Origin: Rariglobus hedericola
Lineage (GTDB): Bacteria > Verrucomicrobiota > Verrucomicrobiia > Opitutales > Opitutaceae
Length of the DNA stretch: 64,000 nt
Assembly: GCF_007559335.1 (NCBI RefSeq)
Contig: NZ_VMBG01000002.1
Location: 736,501 to 800,500, forward strand
Reading direction: 5' to 3'
Every line of letters begins with the position of its first letter. The first letter of the stretch is position 1. The position numbers and the translations under genes are program-made. The notes beneath the pieces were generated by a model. It saw only the letters and a program-made list of their open reading frames with translations, was not told the origin of the DNA and searched no databases. Of the stretch, positions 37,442 through 46,112 are shown piece by piece.

Positions 37442-39052
37442 ATGGTGCTGATTGATATCGCGGGCGGAGTGGCGCTGATCCTTTTCGGGATTCGCTTTCT
37501 ACGCAAAGGACTCGACCGGTTGGCGGGCGAGCGCATCCACCGTTGGACGGCAACCATGCAGAAACGCCGTGGCGTCGCACTACTTGGCGGACTCACTTTT
37601 GGCGCGGTCGCACCTTCGTCCACTGCTCAGACTTTGTTTACGCTGCAGTTGTTGCACGCGGGGCGATTGTCCGGCGACCGGCTGCTGATTTTTCTGCTGG
37701 GCGCGGGCATCGGCATCACCGCGACGGTGCAGCTGATCTCGTTTCATTTATTCGATTATTACGCGGTGCTGCTGGTCGTGGGTTTGTTGTGTTTCCAATA
37801 CGGGCGCAGTGAAGCCCTGCGCGGAATCGGACAGACGGTGCTCGGCCTGGGCTTTGTTTTTCTGGCGATGGTGCTGACCAGCGGAGCGGCACGCGCGCTG
37901 ACCGCCGATGCGGATTTTCAGACGCTGATGGGCGTGGTCACACATTACCGGCTGGCGCTGGTTCTCTTCGCCGCCGTGGTGACCGTCGCGATGCAAAGCT
38001 CAACAGCGTCCATCGGTCTGGTGCTGGCATTGGGCGAAGCGGGCGCGGTGGATATCACGGTGGTGCTCGCGGTCGTGATCGGCACCAATCTAGGGCTGGG
38101 CGTTACCTCATTGATCGCAGGCTGGGGAACGTTGCCGGGCCGGCGGCTCACGTTTGCCAATCTGCTGCTGAAGGGAGTGGTGGCTGCGGCGATGCTGCTG
38201 GCCTTCGACCCGATTCTGCGATTGCTCGCGGCGTTTCCAGGCTCACTCACGCGGCATGGCGCGGATTTGCACACGGGGTTCAACGTGATCACGGCGGTGC
38301 TCGGCCTGGTCTTTGCCGGACTGCTTTCGGGCTGGCTGGAGCGCATCATCAAGCCGGCGCCACCGGCAGGTGCGGGCATATCGGTCCCGACGCACTTGGA
38401 TGAGCGGGCGCTGGCGAGTCCGGTGTTTGCCCTGGCGAACGCGTCGCGAGAAATTTTGCGATTGGTGGATGAAATCCAGGCTATGTTCTCCGGTTGCTGG
38501 GACGCATATCTGCAGGGATCCGCGGAGCAGGCGCGGCGTGTGCGCAAGCGCGACGACCGTATCGACGAACTGCATACCAAAATAAAAAATTATCTGAGCC
38601 GCATCCCGTCCGAGGCGCTCAATTCGCGCGACAGTGAACTGCGGTTCGGGCTGCTTCATTTCACGAGCCAGCTGGAAGCGGTGGGCGACATCATCGAGAA
38701 AGAATGGTGCGCCCAGGTGATCAAACACGCGGAGCATCCGTTATCCTTTGCCCCGGCGGATCAGGCGAATCTGGCGGAACTGGCGCGCAAGGTCGGGCAC
38801 CGGCTCAGTCTGGCGGCCTCGGTGCTCACGACGCGCGATCGTGAACTCGCGAAGGGATTTTTGCATGAAGGCGATGAGCTCAAGGAATGGTGCATCACGG
38901 TGCAAAAACAGCATTACGACCGGTTGAAGTCGGCCGATGCGGCGGCGCTTGAGGCGAGCGTTCACTTCATCGACATGTTCAATACGCTGCGCCGCATCAG
39001 CGGACAGGTGAACTCGATCGGACACACGTTCACGCTGGCGGGTGAAGTGTGA
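37442..39052 (+). CDS. Na/Pi cotransporter family protein with C-terminal PhoU-like domain
   Basis: A 536-residue protein. The membrane part (residues 1-300) has the paired Na/Pi repeats, with 'GAVAPSSTAQTLFTLQLLH' in the first and 'VAMQSSTASIGLVLALGEAG' plus 'IGTNLGLGVTSLIAGWG' in the second. The first QSS motif is altered to PSS. The C-terminal 220 residues are helical and PhoU-like. Family members (NptA/YjbB) transport or export phosphate using the sodium gradient; the PhoU part may sense phosphate. It is 52 bases after rarA. Confidence 0.9.
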   Translation: MVLIDIAGGVALILFGIRFLRKGLDRLAGERIHRWTATMQKRRGVALLGGLTFGAVAPSSTAQTLFTLQLLHAGRLSGDRLLIFLLGAGIGITATVQLISFHLFDYYAVLLVVGLLCFQYGRSEALRGIGQTVLGLGFVFLAMVLTSGAARALTADADFQTLMGVVTHYRLALVLFAAVVTVAMQSSTASIGLVLALGEAGAVDITVVLAVVIGTNLGLGVTSLIAGWGTLPGRRLTFANLLLKGVVAAAMLLAFDPILRLLAAFPGSLTRHGADLHTGFNVITAVLGLVFAGLLSGWLERIIKPAPPAGAGISVPTHLDERALASPVFALANASREILRLVDEIQAMFSGCWDAYLQGSAEQARRVRKRDDRIDELHTKIKNYLSRIPSEALNSRDSELRFGLLHFTSQLEAVGDIIEKEWCAQVIKHAEHPLSFAPADQANLAELARKVGHRLSLAASVLTTRDRELAKGFLHEGDELKEWCITVQKQHYDRLKSADAAALEASVHFIDMFNTLRRISGQVNSIGHTFTLAGEV

Positions 39053-39064
39053 GCCGCGCGAGTT

Positions 39065-39940
39065 TTAGATACGCTGCATCACCACGGCGACTGATAGCTT
39101 TTCGGTGTGGGTGCCTTTGAACACGCCGCGGGTGGGAGTGCTGTCGTGATAATCGCGGCCGACGGCGACCTTCACATGGCGTTCGCCGGCGATGCAGTCG
39201 TTGGTCGGGTCGAGCGGCCACCAGAAGCCGCCGGGCAGATAGACTTCGACCCACGCATGGCTTTCGCTGGCACCGATGAGCGCGGGAGCGCGTTTGGCCT
39301 CGGAGGCTTTGCGCTGGGTTTCGGTTTCGATATAGCCGGTGACGTAGCGCGCGGGAATCTCGGCCGAGCGCAAGATGGCGATCATCACCTGGGCAAAGTC
39401 CTGGCACACGCCGCTGCGTTGTTTGAGCGCGGTCGTGACGGGCGTATCGATCTGGGTCGAGCCGGAGACGTAGCGAAAGTTGGTCTTGATCCAGTTGTTC
39501 AATCGCAGGAGCGAAACACCGAGCAGATCACCGGGTTTGAAGAGCTTGTTGGCGAGGGCGTTGACCTCGGGGCCGATCGTAATCGACTCGGACGGCATCA
39601 GAAACTCGAAGAGTTTCAGCTTCTCACTGCGGTAGAGCTGGCGGGCCTCGGAGATGCTGATTTCCAAGGCGGCGGCGGGCGGCGGGCAGGGTGTGGTCTC
39701 GATCTCGCACACGCTTTCAAGGAGGAGTTCGCGATGGCGTTTCACGATCGAGAACGTCTCCACGGTGTTGCCGAAATAATCGGCGTAGCTGTGCATGTTG
39801 GCCGCCGGGGTCGAGACGAGTTGGCGGGAAAGGAGCTTCTGGCAGTCGTCGGTCGTCGGCGTCAGACGCGCCTCCATAAACGATTCGGAGGCCGAGCCGG
39901 CGTAACGGTAAAGAGTGCGATGAGTGATTCGAAAACGCAT
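39065..39940 (-). CDS. Transglutaminase-like family protein
   Basis: A 291-residue protein with an N-terminal beta-sandwich (Bact_transglu_N, starting 'MRFRITHRTLYRYAG') and a transglutaminase core. The catalytic Cys is in 'QRSGVCQDFAQVMIAILR', His in 'ASESHAWVEVYLPG' and Asp in 'WWPLDPTNDC'. The family includes protease- and amidase-like enzymes of unknown substrate, often paired with alpha-E and circularly permuted ATP-grasp genes, which are not present here. It is cytoplasmic by sequence. Confidence 0.92.
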   Translation of the reverse strand: MRFRITHRTLYRYAGSASESFMEARLTPTTDDCQKLLSRQLVSTPAANMHSYADYFGNTVETFSIVKRHRELLLESVCEIETTPCPPPAAALEISISEARQLYRSEKLKLFEFLMPSESITIGPEVNALANKLFKPGDLLGVSLLRLNNWIKTNFRYVSGSTQIDTPVTTALKQRSGVCQDFAQVMIAILRSAEIPARYVTGYIETETQRKASEAKRAPALIGASESHAWVEVYLPGGFWWPLDPTNDCIAGERHVKVAVGRDYHDSTPTRGVFKGTHTEKLSVAVVMQRI

Positions 39941-39958
39941 GGAGTCGCGCAGCGTGTA

Positions 39959-40393
39959 TTAATTGCTGCCGGACGGCTCGGGGGGAAGTCCTCTTTTGTA
40001 TTTCAACTTCCACAGGTTGAGTGATTCCTCGGAGAGATTGTCGAGCATGCCGTGAATCGCGGTCACTGAACTGGTGATATGGGCATGGGCGGTCTTGAAG
40101 GGCATTTGGTCCTTTTTGTGCATATCAGCCGCAAAGATAATCACGCAGAGCTGGTTGTTCACGATGTCTTTTAACATGCGTTCGGCGTCCTCAAGCGTGC
40201 GCTGGCGGATGCGGCGCTGTCGGGTGCGCACGATCCAGAAAATCACCCCGTGAAGAACGCCCACTGCGATGGCGGTGGCCGCGGTCAACGCCCACGGGTG
40301 TTCGCTTTGTTGGAAAATCCAATGAACCGCAAAAATCACCAGCAGGCCGGCTGCGGTCAAAATCAGCTCCAGGTTCTCAAAGAATTTTCTCAT
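39959..40393 (-). CDS. Low-affinity-permease-like small membrane protein, unknown function
   Basis: A 144-residue protein with two membrane segments near the N-terminus ('LILTAAGLLVIFAVHWI', 'ALTAATAIAVGVLHGVIFWI') followed by a charged helical region with 'RMLKDIVNNQLCVIIFAADM' and a C-terminal tail. ATG at 40393 is preferred to 40429 because it begins just before the first helix. The overall layout is that of a two-helix membrane anchor with a cytoplasmic helical domain. No motif is recognised; the name given is descriptive only. Confidence 0.7.
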   Translation of the reverse strand: MRKFFENLELILTAAGLLVIFAVHWIFQQSEHPWALTAATAIAVGVLHGVIFWIVRTRQRRIRQRTLEDAERMLKDIVNNQLCVIIFAADMHKKDQMPFKTAHAHITSSVTAIHGMLDNLSEESLNLWKLKYKRGLPPEPSGSN

Positions 40394-40499
40394 GTGAAAA
40401 AGCCATGCATAAAGGCGCCTTCTTTGCATGCAACCTGAGAACAGCGGGTCGTTCCCGCTTCATTGACACGGGGGCGGGGTCTGGCGACGGTTACACCCC

Positions 40500-41603
40500 A
40501 TGGCCCTCTCCGCAGCCTCCCCGTTCGACTCCATCGAATCCGCGATTCAGGACATCGCGGACGGTAAAATCATCATCGTGACCGACGACGAGAATCGCGA
40601 GAACGAGGGCGATCTCGTCATGGCGGCTTCCAAGGCCACGCCTGAGGCGGTCAACATGATGATCCGCCATGCCCGCGGTCTGATCTGTGTGCCGACGACG
40701 GGATCGCAACTGCGTCGCCTCGGCATCAACCCGATGGTGCAGGAAAACCGCGAATCGCACAAAACCGCCTTCACCGTCTCGGTCGATGCGGCCGAGGGGA
40801 TCACGACCGGCATCAGCGCCTACGACCGCGCCCGCACCATTTCCTTGCTCGCCGATCCCGACGCGAAGCCCGATGCACTCGTGCAGCCGGGTCACATTTT
40901 CCCTTTGCGCGCCAAGGATGGCGGCGTGCTCGAGCGTGCCGGCCACACCGAGGCCGCTGTGGATCTGGCGTCGCTGGCAGGTCTGCACCCCAGCGGGGTC
41001 ATTTGCGAAATTCTCAACGACGACGGCACGGTCGCGCGTTTGCCGGAGCTGATTAAGTTTAAACAACAGTTCGGGCTGAAACTCGTCTCCATCGCCGATC
41101 TGATCGAATACCGTCACCGTCGCGAAAAGCTGGTGGAGGTCGTGTGCACCCGACCTTTCGCAAGCGAGTTTGGTGATTTTACGTTGCATGTTTTTCGCAA
41201 CAAACTCGACGGGCGCCACCACCTGGCGTTTGTGCTGGGGGGGCTCGATTCCGAGCCGACGCTGGTCCGCGTGCACAGCGAAAATTTACTGGGGGATCTT
41301 TTCCGCCAGCGCGGCAGCGACAGCCATGCCATGCTCACGGGCTCCTTGGAGGCGATCGCCGATGCCGGCCGTGGAGTGGTGCTCTATATGGAACATGCGC
41401 AAGGCGGCGCCGATGTGATCGACCGGCTCGCCGCGCGTCACGGTGCGGGCATGAGTTTTCGTGATTATGGCATCGGAGCCCAAATCCTGACCGCCCTCGG
41501 GCTGCGCAAGATTCGCCTGCTGTCCAACAGCTCGCGCAAGGTCGTCGGTTTGGATGGCTACGACTTGGAGATAGTCGAGGTCGTCCCCCTCGGCGGAAAA
41601 TAG
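40500..41603 (+). CDS. ribBA: DHBP synthase with degenerate GTP cyclohydrolase II domain (RibBA-like)
   Basis: A 367-residue two-domain protein. The N-terminal domain (1-205) is an intact 3,4-dihydroxy-2-butanone 4-phosphate synthase: 'IIVTDDENRENEGDLVMA', 'GLICVPTTGSQLRRLGI', 'TGISAYDRARTI', 'GHIFPLRAKDGGVLERAGHT'. The C-terminal domain keeps 'YGIGAQILTALGLRKIRLLS' but has lost the zinc cysteines of GTP cyclohydrolase II: the usual SEC is Ser-Glu-Asn262 and the RCDCG pair is Ser273 and Ser275. It therefore probably makes only the DHBP half of riboflavin precursor. No FMN riboswitch is visible upstream. ribH follows. Confidence 0.93.
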   Translation: MALSAASPFDSIESAIQDIADGKIIIVTDDENRENEGDLVMAASKATPEAVNMMIRHARGLICVPTTGSQLRRLGINPMVQENRESHKTAFTVSVDAAEGITTGISAYDRARTISLLADPDAKPDALVQPGHIFPLRAKDGGVLERAGHTEAAVDLASLAGLHPSGVICEILNDDGTVARLPELIKFKQQFGLKLVSIADLIEYRHRREKLVEVVCTRPFASEFGDFTLHVFRNKLDGRHHLAFVLGGLDSEPTLVRVHSENLLGDLFRQRGSDSHAMLTGSLEAIADAGRGVVLYMEHAQGGADVIDRLAARHGAGMSFRDYGIGAQILTALGLRKIRLLSNSSRKVVGLDGYDLEIVEVVPLGGK

Positions 41604-41653
41604 GTTGCCGAGGCACGTCCGCCTTCGCACACCTGTCCTTTCACTTCTTTCAC

Positions 41654-42127
41654 ATGAGTCTCGACGCGCCCAAGCCATTGTCCGTTTCCGGTGCCGATTA
41701 TCGTATCGGCATCGTGGCCGCCCGCTTTAACAGCACGTTGGTGGATGCTCTCGTGGACCGTGGCCAGGCCTGGCTCGTGGATTCCGGCGTCGCCCCGGCG
41801 GCCATCGAGATCGTGCGCGTCCCGGGCTCACACGAGATTCCCTGGGCCGCCCAGCAACTGGCCGCTTCCGCGCGCTTCGACGCGGTGATCGGTCTCGGTG
41901 TGTTGATTGCCGGTGATACCAACCACCACGAGATGGTCGGCGATGCCGTCGCTGCCGCGCTCATGCGCGTCTCGCTCGATACGGGCGTGCCGGTGATCAA
42001 CGGCGTCATCGTGGTCAACACCCTCGCGCAAGCCGAGGCCCGCGCCACCGGCTCCATCAACCGCGGCACCGAATTCGCCGCCGCCGCCCTTGAGATGGCC
42101 GTGCTAAAGAAAAAACTTTCCCAATGA
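41654..42127 (+). CDS. ribH: 6,7-dimethyl-8-ribityllumazine synthase
   Basis: A 157-residue enzyme that condenses DHBP with the aminopyrimidine to make lumazine, the penultimate step of riboflavin synthesis. 'IGIVAARFNSTLVDALVD' and 'VRVPGSHEIPWAAQQLA' and 'GVLIAGDTNHHEMVGDAVA' carry the substrate-binding and catalytic (His in HHE) residues. Its stop overlaps the nusB start by four bases. Confidence 0.96.
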   Translation: MSLDAPKPLSVSGADYRIGIVAARFNSTLVDALVDRGQAWLVDSGVAPAAIEIVRVPGSHEIPWAAQQLAASARFDAVIGLGVLIAGDTNHHEMVGDAVAAALMRVSLDTGVPVINGVIVVNTLAQAEARATGSINRGTEFAAAALEMAVLKKKLSQ

Positions 42128-42582
42128 GCAGCAACAAAGCCCTTTTCGCCCAGCGCCGTGACGGCCGGGTGGCCGCCCTGCAGTATCTCTTCGCGTGGAG
42201 TTTGAATACTCCGAAGAACCTGTCCGATGACATCCGCACGTTCATCGAAACGCAGGAACAGCCGCGCGAGCACTACGCGTTTGGCGAGGAGCTGATCAAC
42301 GGCGTGGTCACGAACGTGAACGAGATCGACGGCCGCATCCGCGGGCTCGCCCATAACTGGGACTTTGAGCGCATCGCCAAGATCGACCTCGCGATCCTGC
42401 GTCTGGCCATTTTCGAAATGGTCTATCGCAAGGACATCCCGCCGGTCGTCTCGATCAACGAAGCCATCGATCTTTCGAAGCAGTTTTCAAACCTCGATGC
42501 CAAGCGTTTCATCAACGGCATTCTGGACCGCATGAAAGACCAGCTCGGCCGCGACTCGCGCAAGGTCGAGAAGGCTGAATGA
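42124..42582 (+). CDS. nusB: Transcription antitermination factor NusB
   Basis: A 152-residue all-helical protein that binds boxA RNA with S10. 'RRDGRVAALQYLFAWSLN' (RNA-binding region) and 'DLAILRLAIFEMVYRKDIPP' followed by 'VSINEAIDLSKQFSNLDAKRF' (read in parts) and 'INGILDRM' are typical. It is translationally coupled to ribH, a common ribH-nusB arrangement. Confidence 0.96.
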   Translation: MSSNKALFAQRRDGRVAALQYLFAWSLNTPKNLSDDIRTFIETQEQPREHYAFGEELINGVVTNVNEIDGRIRGLAHNWDFERIAKIDLAILRLAIFEMVYRKDIPPVVSINEAIDLSKQFSNLDAKRFINGILDRMKDQLGRDSRKVEKAE

Positions 42583-42585
42583 TTT

Positions 42586-42656
42586 TTTAACGCAGAGATC
42601 ACAGAGGACACGGAGAAAATCCATTCCTCTGCGGTCTCTGCGACCTCTGCGTTAAA
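42586..42656. repeat. Interspersed inverted repeat between nusB and ftsY
   Basis: TTTAACGCAGAG (42586-42597) and CTCTGCGTTAAA (42645-42656) are perfect 12-bp terminal arms; the interior is also largely self-complementary with internal GCAGAG/CTCTGC-type units. It fills the whole gap and ends two bases before the ftsY ATG. It resembles widespread intergenic 'GCAGAG' elements in environmental bacteria. Confidence 0.8.
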
Positions 42657-42658
42657 TC

Positions 42659-43576
42659 ATGTTTGGTTTATTCAAAAAATTTAAGGACGGCTTCTCCAAG
42701 ACGGTCGCGGCGATCTCGGAGAAAACGCGCGGCATCTTTGGCGGACGCTCCATCGATGCGTCTTCGCTCGAGACGCTGGAAGAAGCGCTCTACACCGCCG
42801 ATTTCGGCGTGGCCACGACCGAGGAGATTCTTACCGAGATCAAGTCTGCCTACAAAGCGGACAAAGATCTTCGCGGCCAGCAGGCGGCCGCCATCGGTTC
42901 GTCGGTTTTGAAGCGCGTTCTGGCCGGCAGCGAACGTGAACTCACTCAGGCTCCGACCGGGCCGACGGTCATCGTGATGATTGGCGTCAACGGTTCCGGC
43001 AAAACCACCACGTCGGCCAAGCTCGCCTGGTTGCTCAAGCAGGACGGGAAATCTGTTATGCTCGCCGCGTGCGATACGTTTCGCGCGGCTGCGGTCGAAC
43101 AACTCAAAGCGTGGGCGACCCGTCTCGATCTGCCTATCGTCGCCAGCCACACGGGTGCGGATGCGGCAGCGGTGGCGTTTGACGCGATGCAGGCAGCGAA
43201 AGCGCGCGGCTGTGATTACCTCATCGTCGATACCGCGGGACGTCTGCACACGAAGAGCAACCTCATGGACGAGTTGGCGAAGATCCGCCGTGTGTTGCAG
43301 AAGAACGATCCGACCGCGCCGCATCATTCGTGGCTCGTCGTGGATGGCTCGCTCGGCACCAACTCGATCGAGCAGGCCCGGGTATTTCATAAGAGTTTTG
43401 GTATCACCGGCCTCGTCGTGACGAAGCTCGACGGGACCAGCCGCGGCGGCGCGATCGTGGGCATCTGGCGCGAGTTGAAGCTGCCGATTTATTTCCTAGG
43501 CCTCGGCGAACAGCCGGAAGACCTCCAGCCGTTCAGCGCGGAGAATTATTCGAAGGCCGTATTCGGCACCGAGTAG
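42659..43576 (+). CDS. ftsY: Signal recognition particle receptor FtsY
   Basis: A 305-residue SRP-receptor GTPase. The NG domain is complete: 'MIGVNGSGKTTTSAKLAWLL' (P-loop), 'AACDTFRAAAVEQLKAWA', 'YLIVDTAGRLHTKSNLMDEL', 'TKLDGTSRGGAI', 'YFLGLGEQPEDLQPF'. The acidic N-terminal A domain of E. coli is absent, as in many bacteria. The start at 42659 follows the inverted repeat directly, so the repeat forms its leader. Confidence 0.97.
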   Translation: MFGLFKKFKDGFSKTVAAISEKTRGIFGGRSIDASSLETLEEALYTADFGVATTEEILTEIKSAYKADKDLRGQQAAAIGSSVLKRVLAGSERELTQAPTGPTVIVMIGVNGSGKTTTSAKLAWLLKQDGKSVMLAACDTFRAAAVEQLKAWATRLDLPIVASHTGADAAAVAFDAMQAAKARGCDYLIVDTAGRLHTKSNLMDELAKIRRVLQKNDPTAPHHSWLVVDGSLGTNSIEQARVFHKSFGITGLVVTKLDGTSRGGAIVGIWRELKLPIYFLGLGEQPEDLQPFSAENYSKAVFGTE

Positions 43577-43697
43577 TTTTCTCACGATCGGGTCTGGTTA
43601 CGCGTAAACCAACGCAGTCGTTGCGCACGCATGGCGCGGTCGCGATACCCCGTGGCGTTAGTTCGTCCGCACCCCAACCCCAAACCCCGGAGGTAAA

Positions 43698-46025
43698 ATG
43701 AAGACGCCCCTGCGTATTCGTAGTTTGACGACTGTATTGGTCGGCGCCTTGTCCGCCGTTTCTGCGATCGCTGCAACCTATCACGTCAAGCCGGGCGGAA
43801 ATGATCTGGCGGACGGTCTGAGTGATGCCAACGCCTGGGCGACCATCGCCAAGGTCAACGCTACCACGCTGGTCGCGGGTGATCAGGTGTTGTTCAAAGC
43901 CGGCGGCGTTTACAACGATGCCACGCTCGTGCCGTCGGGCTCGGGCACCTCCACCAATCGCATTATTTACAGTGCCTACGGCGCGGGTGCGAAACCGACC
44001 CTGACCACGGCGATCGTGTTGCCATCGTCGGGCTGGACGACGGTGGGCGGCGGCGTTTACAGCCGTCCGCTCGCGACCGAGACGCGCATGGTGACGGTGA
44101 ATAACACCTACATGGTGCGCGCGTTGACGCAGGCGGCTTTGCTCGACGGAGAGTATTTCTGGGATGTGGCGACCGGGACGCTTTACGTGAAAGATCCGGC
44201 CGGCAGCCCGAATACGACGGGGAAAATCTACGAGGCCGCTCAACGCGATCACGTGGTGCATTCAAATCCGACGAAGACGGCAAAAAAACCTTATCAGACT
44301 TTTTCCGGCTTGAGGCTGGAAAAATCCAATCTCGGCCTCGCGGTGCTGGGCACGTATGCGAGCTACTACACGTTTGAGGACTGCGAATTCTTTTTTGCGA
44401 GTTCCAACGGGCAATATGCGTCCGCCGGCGTTCTCTCCAATCTCTGCGACGGACTGCGAGTCGTTGATTCGCGTTTTTCGTGGCTGGAGGGCGACGGCAT
44501 CTATGCGCAGAGCGGCGCCAACGTGGAGATCATCGGCAACGAGATCGACCACCTCTTCGACAAGGGCGGCGACAACGGTCCCGACGGCATTCAGGTGAAC
44601 GGACTAAAGAGCCCTGCAAACAACTTCATCGTGAAGGACAACATCGTGCGGCGTGAAACCAACACGACGGCCAAAGGCTGCATCATTGTGCAGCGCGGCA
44701 CGGGAGGTCTGGTTTCTGGCAACCGGGTTTTCAAGGGCGCGTTCGGCATCGCCGTTTATACCAAGGACACGGTCGTCGAATACAATTACGTCGAAGACAG
44801 TGGCAACGGCAGCGCCTTGCGGATGTGGGAAAACGAAGGTCAGACCAACGTCACGCTGCGTTACAACATCGTGAACGGGAGCATTAACTCTGGCCTCAAC
44901 GTGGGCAACGCCACGTATGCGGCGACTCCGATGGCCAACATACGGATCTACAATAATCTGTTTTATAACACATATTGGGGCGTCGGTGTTTCCGTGCCCG
45001 TCTCGGGCGAATTCCGAAACAACATCATCTGGTCCGACGCCCATGCGTCTCCGCAGCGGCGGTTCACGGTTGGCAGCATCATTGCCGGCCAGACCTTCGT
45101 TTCAGATAACAACATCATCCAGGACAAAGGGACCAACGTGATGGCGAGCTGGCTGGGCACGACCTACAACGATCTGGCGACCTATCAGGCCGGTTCCGGT
45201 CAGGAAGCAAACTCGCTGACGGCATCTCCGGCCTGGGTGTCGCCGGGCTCGGGGGACTTTCATCTGCAGGCCGGTTCGCCGGCAATCAACGCGGGTGCCG
45301 CGCTCGGCGCGACGACCGACTTTGATGGCAATCCGGTTCCGAATGGCGGCGCGACCGATATCGGGCCGCTCGAATACGGCGGCCTGATCGCTTATGAGGG
45401 TTTTGACTACACGGCGGGTTCGCTCACTTCGGCCAACGGCGGACTCGGCTGGTCGGGATCGTGGACGGTCGGCGGAAGCGCGGGCATCACAGAAATCCTG
45501 ACGTGCAGTCATGCGTGGACGGCTTTGCCGGCTACTGGAAACCGTTTCCGAATTTATGACACCGACGGGGCGCATCAGGAAATCAGTCGCACGCTCACCA
45601 AGACATTTGGTGCGATCAGCGAAACCTATTGGCTGTCATTTCTCGTCAAAAAATACTCATCGGGACGCGAAGCGTATCTCGATATGAACGGGTTTGTGTT
45701 CAAGGCGACGAGCGGAGACTGGCAGGTGAAAACTCCGTCCACGAGCTACACGGGCATCACGAGTTCCAATTATGCCGGGCTTCATCTGATTGTCGCTCGA
45801 GTGGATGCGATGGCATCGGGCGACATCGTTTATGTGTGGGTTGATCCGGTGATCGCGTTGGGCGAGCCCTCCGTCGGTAGCGCCGCGGCCACGCGCAGCG
45901 ACCCGGGCTTCACGTTCAACACGGTCAAGATCAAGCACGGTCCTTGGGGCAACTCCTCGCAAAGCAGCGAGTGGGATGAACTCCGCTTCGGCACGTCGTT
46001 CGGCGCGGTCGTATCCGGCCCCTGA
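43698..46025 (+). CDS. Secreted right-handed beta-helix protein, paralogue 1
   Basis: A 775-residue exported protein. The signal peptide ends about residue 26 (SAIA). Residues about 27-560 are a right-handed parallel beta-helix ('TYHVKPGGNDLADGLSDAN' at the start, then many 'YNNLFYNTYWGVG'- and 'NEIDHLFDKGGDNG'-type coils), as in pectate-lyase-like or alginate-lyase-like proteins. After 'DIGPLEYGG' a separate C-terminal domain begins with 'LIAYEGFDYTAGSL', resembling a jelly-roll carbohydrate-binding module common in Verrucomicrobia. It has a strong Shine-Dalgarno GGAGG at 43688-43692, rare in this window. Substrate unknown; likely polysaccharide. Confidence 0.87.
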   Translation: MKTPLRIRSLTTVLVGALSAVSAIAATYHVKPGGNDLADGLSDANAWATIAKVNATTLVAGDQVLFKAGGVYNDATLVPSGSGTSTNRIIYSAYGAGAKPTLTTAIVLPSSGWTTVGGGVYSRPLATETRMVTVNNTYMVRALTQAALLDGEYFWDVATGTLYVKDPAGSPNTTGKIYEAAQRDHVVHSNPTKTAKKPYQTFSGLRLEKSNLGLAVLGTYASYYTFEDCEFFFASSNGQYASAGVLSNLCDGLRVVDSRFSWLEGDGIYAQSGANVEIIGNEIDHLFDKGGDNGPDGIQVNGLKSPANNFIVKDNIVRRETNTTAKGCIIVQRGTGGLVSGNRVFKGAFGIAVYTKDTVVEYNYVEDSGNGSALRMWENEGQTNVTLRYNIVNGSINSGLNVGNATYAATPMANIRIYNNLFYNTYWGVGVSVPVSGEFRNNIIWSDAHASPQRRFTVGSIIAGQTFVSDNNIIQDKGTNVMASWLGTTYNDLATYQAGSGQEANSLTASPAWVSPGSGDFHLQAGSPAINAGAALGATTDFDGNPVPNGGATDIGPLEYGGLIAYEGFDYTAGSLTSANGGLGWSGSWTVGGSAGITEILTCSHAWTALPATGNRFRIYDTDGAHQEISRTLTKTFGAISETYWLSFLVKKYSSGREAYLDMNGFVFKATSGDWQVKTPSTSYTGITSSNYAGLHLIVARVDAMASGDIVYVWVDPVIALGEPSVGSAAATRSDPGFTFNTVKIKHGPWGNSSQSSEWDELRFGTSFGAVVSGP

Positions 46026-46050
46026 TACGGCGTGCTTCATGATTCCAAGC

Positions 46051-46073
46051 GCACGGGCATGAAGAGCCCGTGC
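46051..46073 (+). terminator. Hairpin between the beta-helix genes
   Basis: GCACGGGC (46051-46058) pairs with GCCCGTGC (46066-46073), followed by a weak T-rich tract. It may end transcription of paralogue 1 or be a REP-type element. Confidence 0.5.
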
Positions 46074-46112
46074 AGCTTTTCCATTTTCCCCAATGCCTGA
46101 AACCCAACTACA

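Noticed and set aside
40439-40499. FMN riboswitch before ribBA
   Set aside because: The gap is only 61 bases with one small hairpin and lacks the conserved RFN-element segments.
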